A DNA stretch of 64,000 nucleotides from Streptomyces olivochromogenes (GCF_001514115.1 NZ_KQ948451.1:145309-209308); one strand, 5' to 3'; positions 24,960-34,120 are shown, numbered from the stretch's first letter. The notes: a model not told the origin generated them from the sequence alone. Program-made: numbers and translations.

Positions 24960-26216
24960 CTGAACACCCCGCTCGCCGAATCCCTGTCCGTCGTCCTGCT
25001 CGTCGCCGTCCTCGTCTGCGCGGTGGTCCGCCCCTTCGGCTGGCCCGAGGCGGTCGTCGCGGCTCCGGCCGCCCTGCTGGTGATCGCCACCGGCGCGATC
25101 TCCTGGGACCACGCGGGCGCGGAGGCGGGTCACCTCGGGCCGGTGATCGGCTTCCTGGCGGCGGTACTGGTACTCGCCAAGTTCTGTGACGACGAGGGGC
25201 TCTTCCACGCCTGCGGCGCGTGGATGGCCCGCTGGGCGGCGGGGCGGCCGGGGCGCCTGCTGACCGCGGTCTTCGCGCTCGCCTCGGCGATCACCGCGGT
25301 ACTGAGCCTGGACGCCACCATCGTGCTGCTCACCCCGGTCGTGTTCGCCACCGCCGCCCGGATGGGCGCCCGCCCGAAGCCGCACGTGTACGCCTGCACC
25401 CATCTGTCGAACACGGCCTCGCTGCTGCTGCCGGTCTCCAATCTCACCAATCTGCTCGCCTTCACCGCGAGCGGTCTCAGCTTCACTCGGTTCGCGGCGC
25501 TGATGGTGCTGCCGTGGCTGGTCGCCATCGGGGCCGAGTACGTGGTCTTCCGGCGGTTCTTCGCCGGCGACCTGGCAGCGGCCGTGCCCGAGCCGACGGC
25601 CGGGGAGCCGCCGGAGCTGCCCCTGTTCGCGCTGGTCACCGTGGGCTGCACCCTGGCGGGGTTCGTCGTCGCCTCCGCGCTGGGCGTGGACCCTGCATGG
25701 TCCGCCGCGGCGGGGGCGCTGGTGCTCGCCGTCCGGGCCCTGATGCGCGGGCGCGCCACCCCGCTCACCGTGCTGAGGGCCGCCGCTCCGGCCTTCCTCG
25801 TGTTCGTGCTCGCACTGGGCATCGTCGTCCGGGCGGTGGTCGACAACGGACTCTCCGACGCCCTCGGGCATCTCCTCCCGGACGGCAGCTCACTGCCCGC
25901 GCTGCTCGGGATCGCGGCGCTCGCCGCCGTACTGGCCAATCTCATCAACAACCTGCCCGCGGTCCTGGTGCTGCTGCCGCTGGCCGCCACGTCCGGCTCC
26001 GGCGCGGTGCTGGCCGTGCTCCTGGGGGTCAACATCGGCCCCAACCTCACCTACGCCGGATCCCTGGCGACCCTGTTGTGGCGGCGTATCGTGCAGGAGC
26101 ACGACCACGGCGTGGATCTGCGGGAGTTCACCCGGCTGGGTCTGATCGCCGTGCCGGCGGCGCTGGTTCCCGCCGTACTGGCACTGTGGTTCTCGCTCCG
26201 CGTCATCGGGGGCTGA
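24960..26216 (+). CDS. ArsB/SLC13-type permease, apparent CTG start
   Basis: Ion-transporter-superfamily permease with about 11 hydrophobic segments, 418 residues. The reading frame continues upstream of the first GTG (25023) through a full first helix, LNTPLAESLSVVLLVAVLVCAVV, to CTG at 24960, which lies 8 bases after a strong GGAGG (24947-24951). Relatives start MNTPLAES-like, so CTG is the most probable start. Conserved parts are LAKFCDDEGLFHACG, LDATIVLLTPVVFATA, NTASLLLPVSNLTNLLAF and ANLINNLPAVLVLLPLA, as in arsenite/citrate-type carriers. The substrate is unknown. A universal stress protein gene follows 35 bp later. Confidence 0.82.
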   Translation: MNTPLAESLSVVLLVAVLVCAVVRPFGWPEAVVAAPAALLVIATGAISWDHAGAEAGHLGPVIGFLAAVLVLAKFCDDEGLFHACGAWMARWAAGRPGRLLTAVFALASAITAVLSLDATIVLLTPVVFATAARMGARPKPHVYACTHLSNTASLLLPVSNLTNLLAFTASGLSFTRFAALMVLPWLVAIGAEYVVFRRFFAGDLAAAVPEPTAGEPPELPLFALVTVGCTLAGFVVASALGVDPAWSAAAGALVLAVRALMRGRATPLTVLRAAAPAFLVFVLALGIVVRAVVDNGLSDALGHLLPDGSSLPALLGIAALAAVLANLINNLPAVLVLLPLAATSGSGAVLAVLLGVNIGPNLTYAGSLATLLWRRIVQEHDHGVDLREFTRLGLIAVPAALVPAVLALWFSLRVIGG

Positions 26217-26251
26217 GCCGTCGCACAAGTGAGGGCCGGAGGCTGATGCTC

Positions 26252-26776
26252 ATGCGGGTCGTCGTCTGGCTCGTCGAGGGGACCTGGCCGGCCTGCGTGG
26301 ACGCCGTGCGCACGCACGCGCCGCGGGCGACCGAGGTCGTGCTGCTCCACGTCAGCGAACCCGGGGTGCCCGGACTGGCGCACGGCGCCTTCGCCGGGCT
26401 GCTCGGCCGGGGGCACGCCGAGCGTGATCCCGGGAACCGGCTGGAGGACCTCGGCGCCCGGTCGGCGGCGCGGCTGCTCGACGCGGCGGCCGAGCGCCTC
26501 GGCCGCCCCTGTACCCGCCAGGAACGCGCCGGGCGCACGGAGCGTGAGGTGGTCGCCGCCGCCGAGGGCGCCGATCTGCTCGTGGTGGCCCGGGACGGCG
26601 ACCGGGCCCGGCTCGGGCCGCACAGCCTGGGCCGGGCCGGGCGGTTCGTCGTCGACCACGCGCCGTGCCCGGTGCTGCTGATCTGGCCCGAGGCCACGCC
26701 GGCCGTCACGACGATCCCGCCGCCTCCCGCGCATTCGCCGGACCCCCCGCATCACCCGCGTCCCCCGCACTCCTAG
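26252..26776 (+). CDS. Universal stress protein (UspA-like)
   Basis: Soluble Usp-fold protein of 174 residues. The second ATG (26252) is preferred over the one at 26246, as GGAGG is 9 bases upstream of it. MRVVVWLVEGTWPACVDAVRTHAP starts the first strand and helix; EGADLLVVARDGD and LGPHSLGRAGRFVVDHAPCPVLLIWP form the nucleotide-binding end, with the G-x2-G-x9-G motif in a weak form. The tail PPPPAHSPDPPHHPRPPHS is low complexity. The gene follows the permease, and Usp domains are often linked to transporters as regulators. Its last 71 bp overlap the convergent AraC gene. Confidence 0.75.
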   Translation: MRVVVWLVEGTWPACVDAVRTHAPRATEVVLLHVSEPGVPGLAHGAFAGLLGRGHAERDPGNRLEDLGARSAARLLDAAAERLGRPCTRQERAGRTEREVVAAAEGADLLVVARDGDRARLGPHSLGRAGRFVVDHAPCPVLLIWPEATPAVTTIPPPPAHSPDPPHHPRPPHS

Positions 26777-27656
26777 CGATGCCCTGCCGGTAGGCGCCCG
26801 GTGGGGTCCCGTAGCGCTGCCGGAAGACCCGGCTGAAGTGGAACGCGCTGGTGAATCCGGAGGCCGCGGCCACCCGTTCCACCGGGAGATCGGTGGCTTC
26901 CAGCAGCCGGGCCGCGTGCAGCAGCCGGGCCTCGCGCAGCGCCCGCATCGGGGAGCGGCCGAGTTGCTCGGTGAACAGGTGGGCGAACCGGGACGGTGAG
27001 AGCGCGACCGCCCCGGCCAGCGAGCGGACGGTGTGGGGCGCGCCCGGGTCCGCGGCGATCACCGCCTCCGCGTGCCGGACGCGGGCGTCGAGATCGGGGC
27101 GGCGGCGCTCCGCCCGGGCGGCGGCGAGCAGCACGATCTCCTCCAGGGAGCACAGGGAGAGCTCCCGGGCGGCGGTGCCGTGCGCCACCGCGACCTCGCC
27201 CGGGGCGGGCTCCGGGCCCTCGGGCGGCGGGCCGTCTCCCGTCCAGCGGGCGTCGGCGAGCATCCGGCGGAACGCCGCTTCGATACGTTCCGGGGCGGGC
27301 GCGGGTCCGACGGCGTACAGGCCGTCGTCGAGGGCGTACGGCCGCAGCCATCCGGTCCAGGACGGGCGGGCCTGGCAGTGCGCCCACCAGAACGCCCAGT
27401 GTCCGGCGCCGGGTTCGACTGCGTAGCGCTGCGGCACGCCGGGGCCCAGGACCACCAGGTCTCCGGCGCCGGCCGCCGTGCGGGCCGCCCCCTGCCGGAG
27501 CCGTCCCCGTCCGCCCGTGGTCCAGGTGAACAGCCAACTGTCGCTGCCCCGAGGCCGGTTGACGCGGTATCCCGGTCCCTGGTCGAAGCGACCGACGGTC
27601 ACCAGGCCCGGCGGCGGGGACGGGGCAGCAGGCTCGGGCAACTCCTCAGCATGCAC
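26706..27656 (-). CDS. AraC-family regulator
   Basis: One-component regulator of 316 residues with an N-terminal cupin-like AraC ligand domain (about 15-150; GDLVVLGPGVPQRYAVEPGAGHWAFWW) and a C-terminal double HTH (about 205-300): TVRSLAGAVALSPSRFAHLFTEQLGRSPMRALREARLLHAARLLEATDLPVERVAAASGFTSAFHFSRVFRQRYGTPPGAYRQ. The start is uncertain: GGGAGG abuts an ATG at 27662 but lies 6 bases before GTG at 27656, which I prefer. It is divergent from the phytanoyl-CoA-dioxygenase-like gene, with 70 bp between starts, and probably controls it. The 3' end overlaps the Usp gene tail to tail. Confidence 0.88.
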   Translation of the reverse strand: MHAEELPEPAAPSPPPGLVTVGRFDQGPGYRVNRPRGSDSWLFTWTTGGRGRLRQGAARTAAGAGDLVVLGPGVPQRYAVEPGAGHWAFWWAHCQARPSWTGWLRPYALDDGLYAVGPAPAPERIEAAFRRMLADARWTGDGPPPEGPEPAPGEVAVAHGTAARELSLCSLEEIVLLAAARAERRRPDLDARVRHAEAVIAADPGAPHTVRSLAGAVALSPSRFAHLFTEQLGRSPMRALREARLLHAARLLEATDLPVERVAAASGFTSAFHFSRVFRQRYGTPPGAYRQGIARSAGDAGDAGGPANAREAAGSS

Positions 27657-27726
27657 GGGCATCCTCCCGGAGGGCTCGTCGGCCTAGCGTGAAGCACCTG
27701 GGACTCCGGTGGGAAGGGACGGTCGG

Positions 27727-28536
27727 ATGACAGTCACGGACATGGGCGGGCCGCGGTGGTCGGACTTCGAGGAGAACGGGTTCGTGGTGGTGCGCGGACT
27801 GTTCACCGGCGCCGAGATCGACGAGCTGTGCGCGGAGTTCGCGGCCCTGCACGCCGCCGGGCCGGTCCCGGGGCACTTCGAACCCCGGGCCACCGGGACC
27901 GGCGGTCCGGCGGATCCGCTGGACGCCCATCCCCGGGTCATGCATCCGCACCGCATCAGCGAGCTGTCCCTGCGCCGCCTTCTCGATCCCCGGTTGCGGC
28001 GGATCCTGGAGACCCTGCTCGGCGAGGAGGTCCTGGCGGCGCAGAGCATGTTCTACTTCAAGCCGCCCGGCGCCCGGGGGCAGGCGCTGCACCAGGACAA
28101 CTTCTATCTGCGGGTCGAGCCGGGCACCTGCGTGGCCGCCTGGATCGCCTGCGACGCGATCGACCGGGAGAACGGCGGCCTGGAAGTGGTGCCAGGCACG
28201 CACCGCATGGACCTGTTCTGCCCGGAGGAGGCGGACGCGGAGCTGTCCTTCGTACGGGAGTACGTCCCGCCGCCGCCCGGTCTGGCCGTCGTGCCCGTCG
28301 ACATGGCACCGGGTGACGTGCTGTTCTTCAACGGCAGTCTGGTGCACGGCTCCGGGCCCAACCGCAGCGCCGACCGCTTCCGCCGCTCCTTCATCGGCCA
28401 TTACGTGGGCCGCTCCACCCATCACATCGGCCGCCATTACCCCACGCTGACGATGGGTGGCGAGCCCGTCACCCTGGCCGAGAGCGAGGGCGCGGGCCCG
28501 TGCGGCACGGAGTTCGCCCCGGCGGCACCGCACTGA
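27727..28536 (+). CDS. Phytanoyl-CoA dioxygenase (PhyH) family protein
   Basis: Fe(II)/2-oxoglutarate-dependent dioxygenase of 269 residues. The ATG at 27727 follows GGAAGGG by 8 bases. The facial-triad motif is HQD (in QALHQDNFYLRV, about residue 122), with the distal His in SLVHGSGPNRSADRFRRSF near 205 and R as 2-oxoglutarate anchor. NGGLEVVPGTHR is the conserved block between. The substrate is unknown: family members hydroxylate fatty acyl groups, ectoine or antibiotic intermediates. Regulation by the divergent AraC protein is likely. The 3' end is 2 bp from the convergent LuxR gene. Confidence 0.85.
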   Translation: MTVTDMGGPRWSDFEENGFVVVRGLFTGAEIDELCAEFAALHAAGPVPGHFEPRATGTGGPADPLDAHPRVMHPHRISELSLRRLLDPRLRRILETLLGEEVLAAQSMFYFKPPGARGQALHQDNFYLRVEPGTCVAAWIACDAIDRENGGLEVVPGTHRMDLFCPEEADAELSFVREYVPPPPGLAVVPVDMAPGDVLFFNGSLVHGSGPNRSADRFRRSFIGHYVGRSTHHIGRHYPTLTMGGEPVTLAESEGAGPCGTEFAPAAPH

Positions 28537-28538
28537 GG

Positions 28539-31316
28539 TCATTCCCCCGGCTCGGGCAGCGCGTCGCGGAGTTGGCCGCGGGAGGTGATGCCGAGCTTGG
28601 GGAAGATCCGGTAGAGGTGGAAGCCGACCGTACGGGGCGAGAGGAAGATCCGTTCGCCGATCTCCCGGTTGGTCAGGCCCGCTGCGGCGAGGCGGGCGAT
28701 CTGCAGCTGCTGCGGGGTGAGTTCGGCGAGACCGTCCGGGGAGCTCGCCGACGCGCTCGCCGGGGTGACGCCGGCGGCGCGCAGTTCGGCGCGGGTACGG
28801 TCCGTCCAGGGGCGGGTGCCGAGCCGTTCGAAGACCTCCAGCGCCGCGGCGAGCAGGGGGCGCGCCTCCACCGCGCGGCGCCGGCGGCGCAGCCACTCGG
28901 CGTAGTCGAGGCGGACCTGTGCCCGTTCGAAGGCCCACTGGTCGCCCGCCGGGTCGGCCAGGGCCGCCGTGAAGTGCCGTTCGGCATCGTCCGGTTCGGC
29001 GAGCAGGGCCTCAGCCCGGTGCACGATCGCGGTGAGCCGCGCGGATGTCTCGCCCTTGGCGAGGCGCCGCCTGGTCGTGTCGAGGACGAGCCGTGCGTCC
29101 TCGGCCCGGCCCGTGCGGACGGCGGCTGCCACGAGGTCGGCCAGGTAGTAGTCGGAGGCGTGGAAGTGCAGGGGCGCGGGCTCCGGCTGCCGGGTGTAGA
29201 CGGCGCGGAAGCGGTCGTAGGCCGCCGCGTGGTCGCCCTCCGCGAGTGCGGCGGCGCCCAGCGCGTAGTGCGTGCGCACCTGCAGGCTGCGGCAGTTGGG
29301 CAGGTCGATGCCGTGCACGGCGCGCTGTACGGCGGCGCGGGCCTCTTCGGTGTCGCCGCGCAGGGCGAGCAGGGTGGCGCGGAGCACGGGCGCGCCCACC
29401 ACCACGTTCTCCAGCCCGCCTTCGGCGGCCAGGCCGTACGCCTCGTCGAGTGCCGCGCGGGCCTTGGTCCAGGACCCGCTCTCGTAGAGGGCCAGCGCGA
29501 GGGCCTGGGCCACGGTGGCGTTGGCTCCGGAGGTCGGGGAGCGGCGCAGATGGTCCATGGCCGCGCCGAGCAGGCGTATCGCCTCGGCCGTCTCGTCCAG
29601 TACCCAGGCCGCCCCGCCGGAGACGACCAGACGGGAGAGCGGGACGTCGACGCCTGATCCGGGCTTCGGCAGGGGCGCGGTCCAGGTGGCCGCGAGCAGG
29701 CCGAGGGCCTGGGCCCGGTTCCGTACCGGATCGCAGCCGGCCAGGGCCCAGAGCCGGCCCGTCTCGTCGTCCTGGGGCGGCACGCGCTCCACGATCCGCA
29801 GGATGTTCTCGCGGTGTTCCGGGGCCCCGGAGTTGTACGCGGGTGTGGTGGCCGTCGCCAGGGCGTCGAGGGTCAGTACGGGGTCCTCGTCGACGGCGGC
29901 CTCGGCGACCGGCAGCAGGAAGCCGAGCGAGCCCGCGAACTGGGTGGTCACGGCGAGCGCCCAGCCCGCCAGGAGCGAGGCCTCGGCGAGGAGGGCCGGT
30001 TGGTCGGTGAGGGTGGCGACCTGGGCGCTCAGTTCGCCGACCCAGCGCGGGTGACCGGCGTACATCGCCATGGTCGCGGCCCGTACCAGGCGCCCGGCGC
30101 GGACGGTGGGGTCGGGGCTGAGCCGGGCCGCGCGTTCGAGGGCCGTCGCGGCGGCCGCGTAGCCGCCGCGGCGCTGTGCCCGGGCCGCGCTGTCGTCGAG
30201 TTCCCGGGCGGCCTCCTCGTCGACGCCGGAGGCGGCGGCCGCGTGGTGCCAGGCACGGCGGTCGGGATCGCCGACGAGGACGTCGGCGAGCGCCCGGTGG
30301 GCGGTGTGGCGTTCGGTGTAGGTCGCGGCCCGGTAGACCGCGGAACGTATCAGCGGATGGCGGAAGCGGACGCGGTCGGCGTCGATGCGGACGAGTCCGG
30401 CGCGTTCGGCGGGCAGCCAGTCGTCCGGGGTCGCCCGGTCTCCCACGGCCGAGAGGATGACGGGCAGCTCGGCACTCTCCGCGGCGGCCGCGAAGAGCAG
30501 CAACGCACGGGTGGCCGGGGGAAATTCGGGAAGGTCCGCGGCGAAGATGGCTTCCAGCCGGTCGGTGAGGGGCAGCGCGTCCTCGTGGGCGGCGGCCGGG
30601 TCGCGCGCCACGGCCCGGGCGAGTTCGACGAGGGCCAGGGGGACACCGGCCGCCTGTTCGAGGACGCGGGAGCGGGCCCGTCCCGCGGGTGGCCGGGGCT
30701 GATGGTCGAGGAGCCGTCCGGCGGCGGCCGGATCGAGCGGTTCGATCGTCAATCGGTCGATCTGACGGTCGAGTTGTGCGGGTACGGCGGTGTCGCGCGC
30801 CGCCAGGAGCAGGGCGACCGGCTCGCCTTCGAGGCGTCGGGCCACGAAGGCCAGGACGTCGAGGGTGCCCAGGTCCAGCCAGTGGGTGTCGTCGATCACC
30901 AGGAGGAGCGGACCGTGCTCCGCGGCGTCGGAGAGCAGGGTGAGCGCGCCGAGCGAGGTCAGCAGGGGGTCGGAGACCGTCCGCGTGCCGTCGTCGAGTC
31001 CGAACACGCCGAGCAGCGCGGCCCGCTGGCGTGCGGGCAGCCCCTCGGCCAGGTCGAGTAAGGGGCGCAGCAACTGGTGCAGTCCGGCGAAGGCGAGGCC
31101 CGACTCACCCTCGCTCCCCCGGCAGCGCAGCACCCGTACCCCGGACCGGCGGGCCATGCGGGCGGCGGCGTCGAGGAGGGCGCTCTTGCCCGCGCCGGGT
31201 CCTCCCGTCATCAGCAGGGCCCCGGTCCGCCCCGTCGTGAGAGCGTCCACCAGCCTTGACAGCAGGGCCAGTTCATGGTCCCGGCCGACGATCCACTCGT
31301 CACCGAGCGGCGTCAT
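28539..31316 (-). CDS. LAL-type (large ATP-binding) LuxR-family regulator
   Basis: Large transcription regulator of 925 residues. The N-terminal AAA/STAND ATPase has Walker A GGPGAGKSAL (38-47) and Walker B LLLVIDDTHW (about 134-143). The middle is a TPR-like helical repeat region (about 350-850) and the C terminus is a LuxR HTH (about 865-920): LTPQQLQIARLAAAGLTNREIGERIFLSPRTVGFHLYRIFPKLGITSR. Such proteins often control secondary metabolism or sugar use. The ATG overlaps the end of the alpha/beta-hydrolase gene by 4 bases, so the hydrolase may make or remove its effector. Confidence 0.92.
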   Translation of the reverse strand: MTPLGDEWIVGRDHELALLSRLVDALTTGRTGALLMTGGPGAGKSALLDAAARMARRSGVRVLRCRGSEGESGLAFAGLHQLLRPLLDLAEGLPARQRAALLGVFGLDDGTRTVSDPLLTSLGALTLLSDAAEHGPLLLVIDDTHWLDLGTLDVLAFVARRLEGEPVALLLAARDTAVPAQLDRQIDRLTIEPLDPAAAGRLLDHQPRPPAGRARSRVLEQAAGVPLALVELARAVARDPAAAHEDALPLTDRLEAIFAADLPEFPPATRALLLFAAAAESAELPVILSAVGDRATPDDWLPAERAGLVRIDADRVRFRHPLIRSAVYRAATYTERHTAHRALADVLVGDPDRRAWHHAAAASGVDEEAARELDDSAARAQRRGGYAAAATALERAARLSPDPTVRAGRLVRAATMAMYAGHPRWVGELSAQVATLTDQPALLAEASLLAGWALAVTTQFAGSLGFLLPVAEAAVDEDPVLTLDALATATTPAYNSGAPEHRENILRIVERVPPQDDETGRLWALAGCDPVRNRAQALGLLAATWTAPLPKPGSGVDVPLSRLVVSGGAAWVLDETAEAIRLLGAAMDHLRRSPTSGANATVAQALALALYESGSWTKARAALDEAYGLAAEGGLENVVVGAPVLRATLLALRGDTEEARAAVQRAVHGIDLPNCRSLQVRTHYALGAAALAEGDHAAAYDRFRAVYTRQPEPAPLHFHASDYYLADLVAAAVRTGRAEDARLVLDTTRRRLAKGETSARLTAIVHRAEALLAEPDDAERHFTAALADPAGDQWAFERAQVRLDYAEWLRRRRRAVEARPLLAAALEVFERLGTRPWTDRTRAELRAAGVTPASASASSPDGLAELTPQQLQIARLAAAGLTNREIGERIFLSPRTVGFHLYRIFPKLGITSRGQLRDALPEPGE

Positions 31317-32236
31317 GAGTCGGACCCGGGGAACGCCTCGGAGGTGAAGGCGAGGAGGGCGTGGGCGACCGCGCCGGGGCTCTCCAGGAGCATCTCGTGC
31401 GTACCGTCGATCCCGACGACCCGCACGGCGGGCCGCCGCGCGGCCAGTTCGGCGAGATCCCTGGCGAGCCCCTTCCCGTACGCCGTCATCAGTTCGTCGA
31501 ACCAGGGCAGGCCGGGGGCGGGCGGCACGGGTCGCGCGGCCCGTCCGAGCAGAAGTGGCCGCCGCGTCCGCGCGAAGGCGTCGAAGAGCTCGAAGAGGTC
31601 GAGTGCGTCGACGGCGGCCAGCATCTCCAGCACGAGCGCGCGTTCGGGGCGCACCACCAGCCGTCCGTCGGGCGCGGGCCGCACGGTACGCAGCAGCCCG
31701 GCCTCCAACAGTTCGTAGGGGATGCCCAGTTGGTCGGAGAGTGCGCGCTGCTCGGCGAGCAGGTCCTTGAGGCCGTCCACCGGAAGCGGTTCGCCGGACA
31801 CCGTCGCGGCCGCCGACTCCCGCACCTGGGTGAGGCGCTCCTCGACATACGCCGCGTCGAGGCCCACGTACTGGTCGGGTCGGCCCCAGCCGTATCCGTC
31901 CAGGTTCACCGCGCCGGGCGTGGCGTCCGGATGCTCCAGCGCGTACCGTACGGCGATCATCCCGCCGAGCGAGTGCCCGACGGGCAGCGCGCCGGGAAGG
32001 CCGTACCGCTCGAGTACCGCCTCGATGTCGTCCAGTACCCGGGGAAGACTCCAGGTCCCCGACGGTGAGAGACCGTGTCCGCGCAGGTCCACGGCGAGCA
32101 CCCGGTGCCGGGGGACGAGGAGGGGGGCCACGGCGGCCCAGTCGGCGAGCGTACGCCTGGCTCCGTGCAGCAGAAGCAGGGGTGGGCCGTCACCACCGTG
32201 GTCGTGTACGGCCAGTTCGATGCGGTCTGCGGTCAT
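31313..32236 (-). CDS. Alpha/beta hydrolase
   Basis: Hydrolase of 307 residues. The oxyanion-hole LLLLHGARRT is near residue 20, the nucleophile elbow GHSLGGM near 92-98, and the catalytic His is in DGTHEMLLESP near 280. LRGHGLSPSGTWS is typical of this family. The substrate is unknown. It is translationally coupled to the LuxR-type regulator by ATGA. The next gene upstream (F420-reductase-like) ends 22 bp before and may belong to the same operon. Confidence 0.85.
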   Translation of the reverse strand: MTADRIELAVHDHGGDGPPLLLLHGARRTLADWAAVAPLLVPRHRVLAVDLRGHGLSPSGTWSLPRVLDDIEAVLERYGLPGALPVGHSLGGMIAVRYALEHPDATPGAVNLDGYGWGRPDQYVGLDAAYVEERLTQVRESAAATVSGEPLPVDGLKDLLAEQRALSDQLGIPYELLEAGLLRTVRPAPDGRLVVRPERALVLEMLAAVDALDLFELFDAFARTRRPLLLGRAARPVPPAPGLPWFDELMTAYGKGLARDLAELAARRPAVRVVGIDGTHEMLLESPGAVAHALLAFTSEAFPGSDS

Positions 32237-32257
32237 GTCCTGACAATACGGCGTGGG

Positions 32258-32863
32258 TCAGGGCTCCAGGAGCAGATTGAGCGTCGGCAGGGGGCCGCCC
32301 GGGAACTGCTGCAGCCGTCCGCCGGACGCCAGTGGGCCCAGATCGATGACCGCCCACCCCACCCGCTCCGCCAGCCGCGTGACGCGCTCGTTGGCCCCGG
32401 GGTGGTTTCCCGAGAGGAAGATCACCCGCCGTCCGACGAAGGTGCGCGGATCGGAGCCGAGCACCGCCGGTGTCAGTGTGTTGAACGCCTTCACCAGGCG
32501 TGCTCCGGGGACGAGTTCGGCGACGACCTCGCTGGAGGTGCGGCCGTCGAGGTCGGCGACCTTGAAGTCGGGCGGTCCGAGCGGGTTGGTGGTGTCGATG
32601 ACGATCCGCTCCTGCCAGTCGAGGACGTCCGCGGCTGCCACCGCCTCGCTCAGCCGTCGCCACGGCACGGCGAGGACGACGATCTCCTCCTCGGCCGACT
32701 CCGCGACGGTGGCGGGCGTCAGGGCCGGGCCGATCGAGGCGGCGAGGTCCCGCAGTGACTGCGGGCCCCGGCTGTTGCTGATGACGACGCGCTCGCCCGC
32801 CGCCACGAACCGATAGGCGAGGGCCTGTCCGATGGCTCCGGCACCGATGATTCCGATGGGCAC
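32258..32863 (-). CDS. NADPH:F420 oxidoreductase-like NAD(P)-binding protein
   Basis: Rossmann-fold oxidoreductase of 201 residues. The GTG at 32863 follows GGAGGAGG. MPIGIIGAGAIGQALAYRFVAAGERVVISNSRG gives a GxGxxG loop and the NSRG pattern for the NADP 2'-phosphate. VVLAVPW, VIDTTNPLG and KAFNTL are the conserved blocks of F420-dependent NADP reductases and the larger YqeC-like group. Whether it uses F420 is an inference; several other F420-type genes lie in the window. It may head the hydrolase-LuxR operon. Confidence 0.8.
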   Translation of the reverse strand: MPIGIIGAGAIGQALAYRFVAAGERVVISNSRGPQSLRDLAASIGPALTPATVAESAEEEIVVLAVPWRRLSEAVAAADVLDWQERIVIDTTNPLGPPDFKVADLDGRTSSEVVAELVPGARLVKAFNTLTPAVLGSDPRTFVGRRVIFLSGNHPGANERVTRLAERVGWAVIDLGPLASGGRLQQFPGGPLPTLNLLLEP

Positions 32864-33163
32864 GAGGTGTCCTCCTCCGTGAGTTCCGCGGCTACGACAA
32901 GAGGGTGACGGTCAGCATCACGCCGCAGGTCACAGCGACGCTTCTGTCATGTGACTGGGCCGGGTCCGCGACGCGGGCGGGTGTCGCGGGGCCGCCTTGA
33001 CTCGGGCGTCGTCGAGACGATTTGATCCTGAGGTGCCCAGGCGCCGCGCCGGGCACGCAGAGGTGCGCCCAGCCGGTAGCGGACACCGTTCGAGTCCGGC
33101 CAAAGTCGCCAGGACCGCGGGAGCGTCCGAGGCGGGGTCGTACCCGCGATCGATGGAGCCGAC
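32864..33163. other. 300-bp intergenic region between divergent genes
   Basis: No gene was recognised. It holds the promoters of the Rossmann-fold reductase (leftward) and the GH114 lipoprotein (rightward). A TAG at 33077-33079 closes the GH114 frame upstream, so the start must lie between 33080 and the signal-peptide coding region. Confidence 0.5.
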
Positions 33164-34018
33164 ATTCCCGCCCAACGTGTTTCCCGTGTCGCCGGCCTGG
33201 GGGCAGCCGCCGCCCTGGTGGCACTCGCGACGCTGGTGAGCTGTACGACCGGGTCGGACGACGGGACGCCGCCCCAGCAGGGCAAGGCCTCCCCGCCGAG
33301 CACGGCGGCCGTACGACTCCCGCCGCTCCACGCGGGCTTCGACTACCAGATCGGCGGCGCCTATCCGCCACCGTCCGGCGTCCGCATCGTCAGTCGCGAC
33401 CGTTCGGACGCGCCCGCGCCCGGCCTGTACAACATCTGTTACGTCAACGCCTTCCAGGCCCAGCCGGACGAGTCGAAGGCGTGGCCGGCCGATCTGCTGC
33501 TGCGGGACGCGCACGGCAAGGTGGTCATGGACCGCGACTGGAACGAGGCGCTCCTCGACCTCCGCACACCGGCCAAGCGCAAGCGGGTGGCCGCGCGGGT
33601 CGACCGCTGGGTCGACGAATGCGCCGACAAGGGATTCGACGCCGTCGAGCCGGACAACTACGACAGCTACACCCGTTCCGGCCATCTGCTGACGGCGAGC
33701 GACGCCACCGCGTTCATCACCCTCCTCTCGGCCCACGCGCACGCCCGGGGGCTGGCCATCGGACAGAAGAACACCTCGGAACTGGCCGGGCTCAGGTCGA
33801 GGACCAAGCTCGACTTCGCGGTGGCCGAGGAGTGCGGCCAGTACGACGAGTGCGGCACGTACGCAAAGGCGTTCGACGACCGGGTGGTGGACATCGAGTA
33901 CACCGACAGCGGTCTGCGCAAGGCCCTCGCGAGCTACGGGGGCCGGCTGAGCATCGTGCGCCGTGATGTGCAGGTGTCGACGCCGGGCAGTGCGGAGTAC
34001 GTCCGCCGGACGCGCTGA
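33164..34018 (+). CDS. GH114 endo-alpha-1,4-polygalactosaminidase-like lipoprotein, non-canonical start
   Basis: Secreted lipoprotein with a glycoside hydrolase family 114 TIM barrel. The frame encodes a full lipoprotein signal, RVSRVAGLGAAAALVALATLVSC, with lipobox LVSC, but has no ATG, GTG or TTG between the upstream stop (33077) and codon GTG at 33218, which is inside the hydrophobic core. ATT at 33164 has TGGAG 5 bases upstream and is proposed as start. The mature part has FDYQIGGAYPP, ICYVNAFQAQP, DRWVDECADKGFDAVEPDNYDSY (acidic active-site residues) and AVAEECGQYDEC. The family cleaves galactosaminogalactan-type polymers. About 284 residues; the start needs protein evidence. Confidence 0.75.
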   Translation: MPAQRVSRVAGLGAAAALVALATLVSCTTGSDDGTPPQQGKASPPSTAAVRLPPLHAGFDYQIGGAYPPPSGVRIVSRDRSDAPAPGLYNICYVNAFQAQPDESKAWPADLLLRDAHGKVVMDRDWNEALLDLRTPAKRKRVAARVDRWVDECADKGFDAVEPDNYDSYTRSGHLLTASDATAFITLLSAHAHARGLAIGQKNTSELAGLRSRTKLDFAVAEECGQYDECGTYAKAFDDRVVDIEYTDSGLRKALASYGGRLSIVRRDVQVSTPGSAEYVRRTR

Positions 34019-34120
34019 CGGACGCTGCCCCGGCCCGCGAGAGGTCACCGGGCATACTCGCACCGAAGCCGGGTGGATTCCGGATGAGCGGGTGCGCACG
34101 GAGCGGACGTATCAAAGGGC

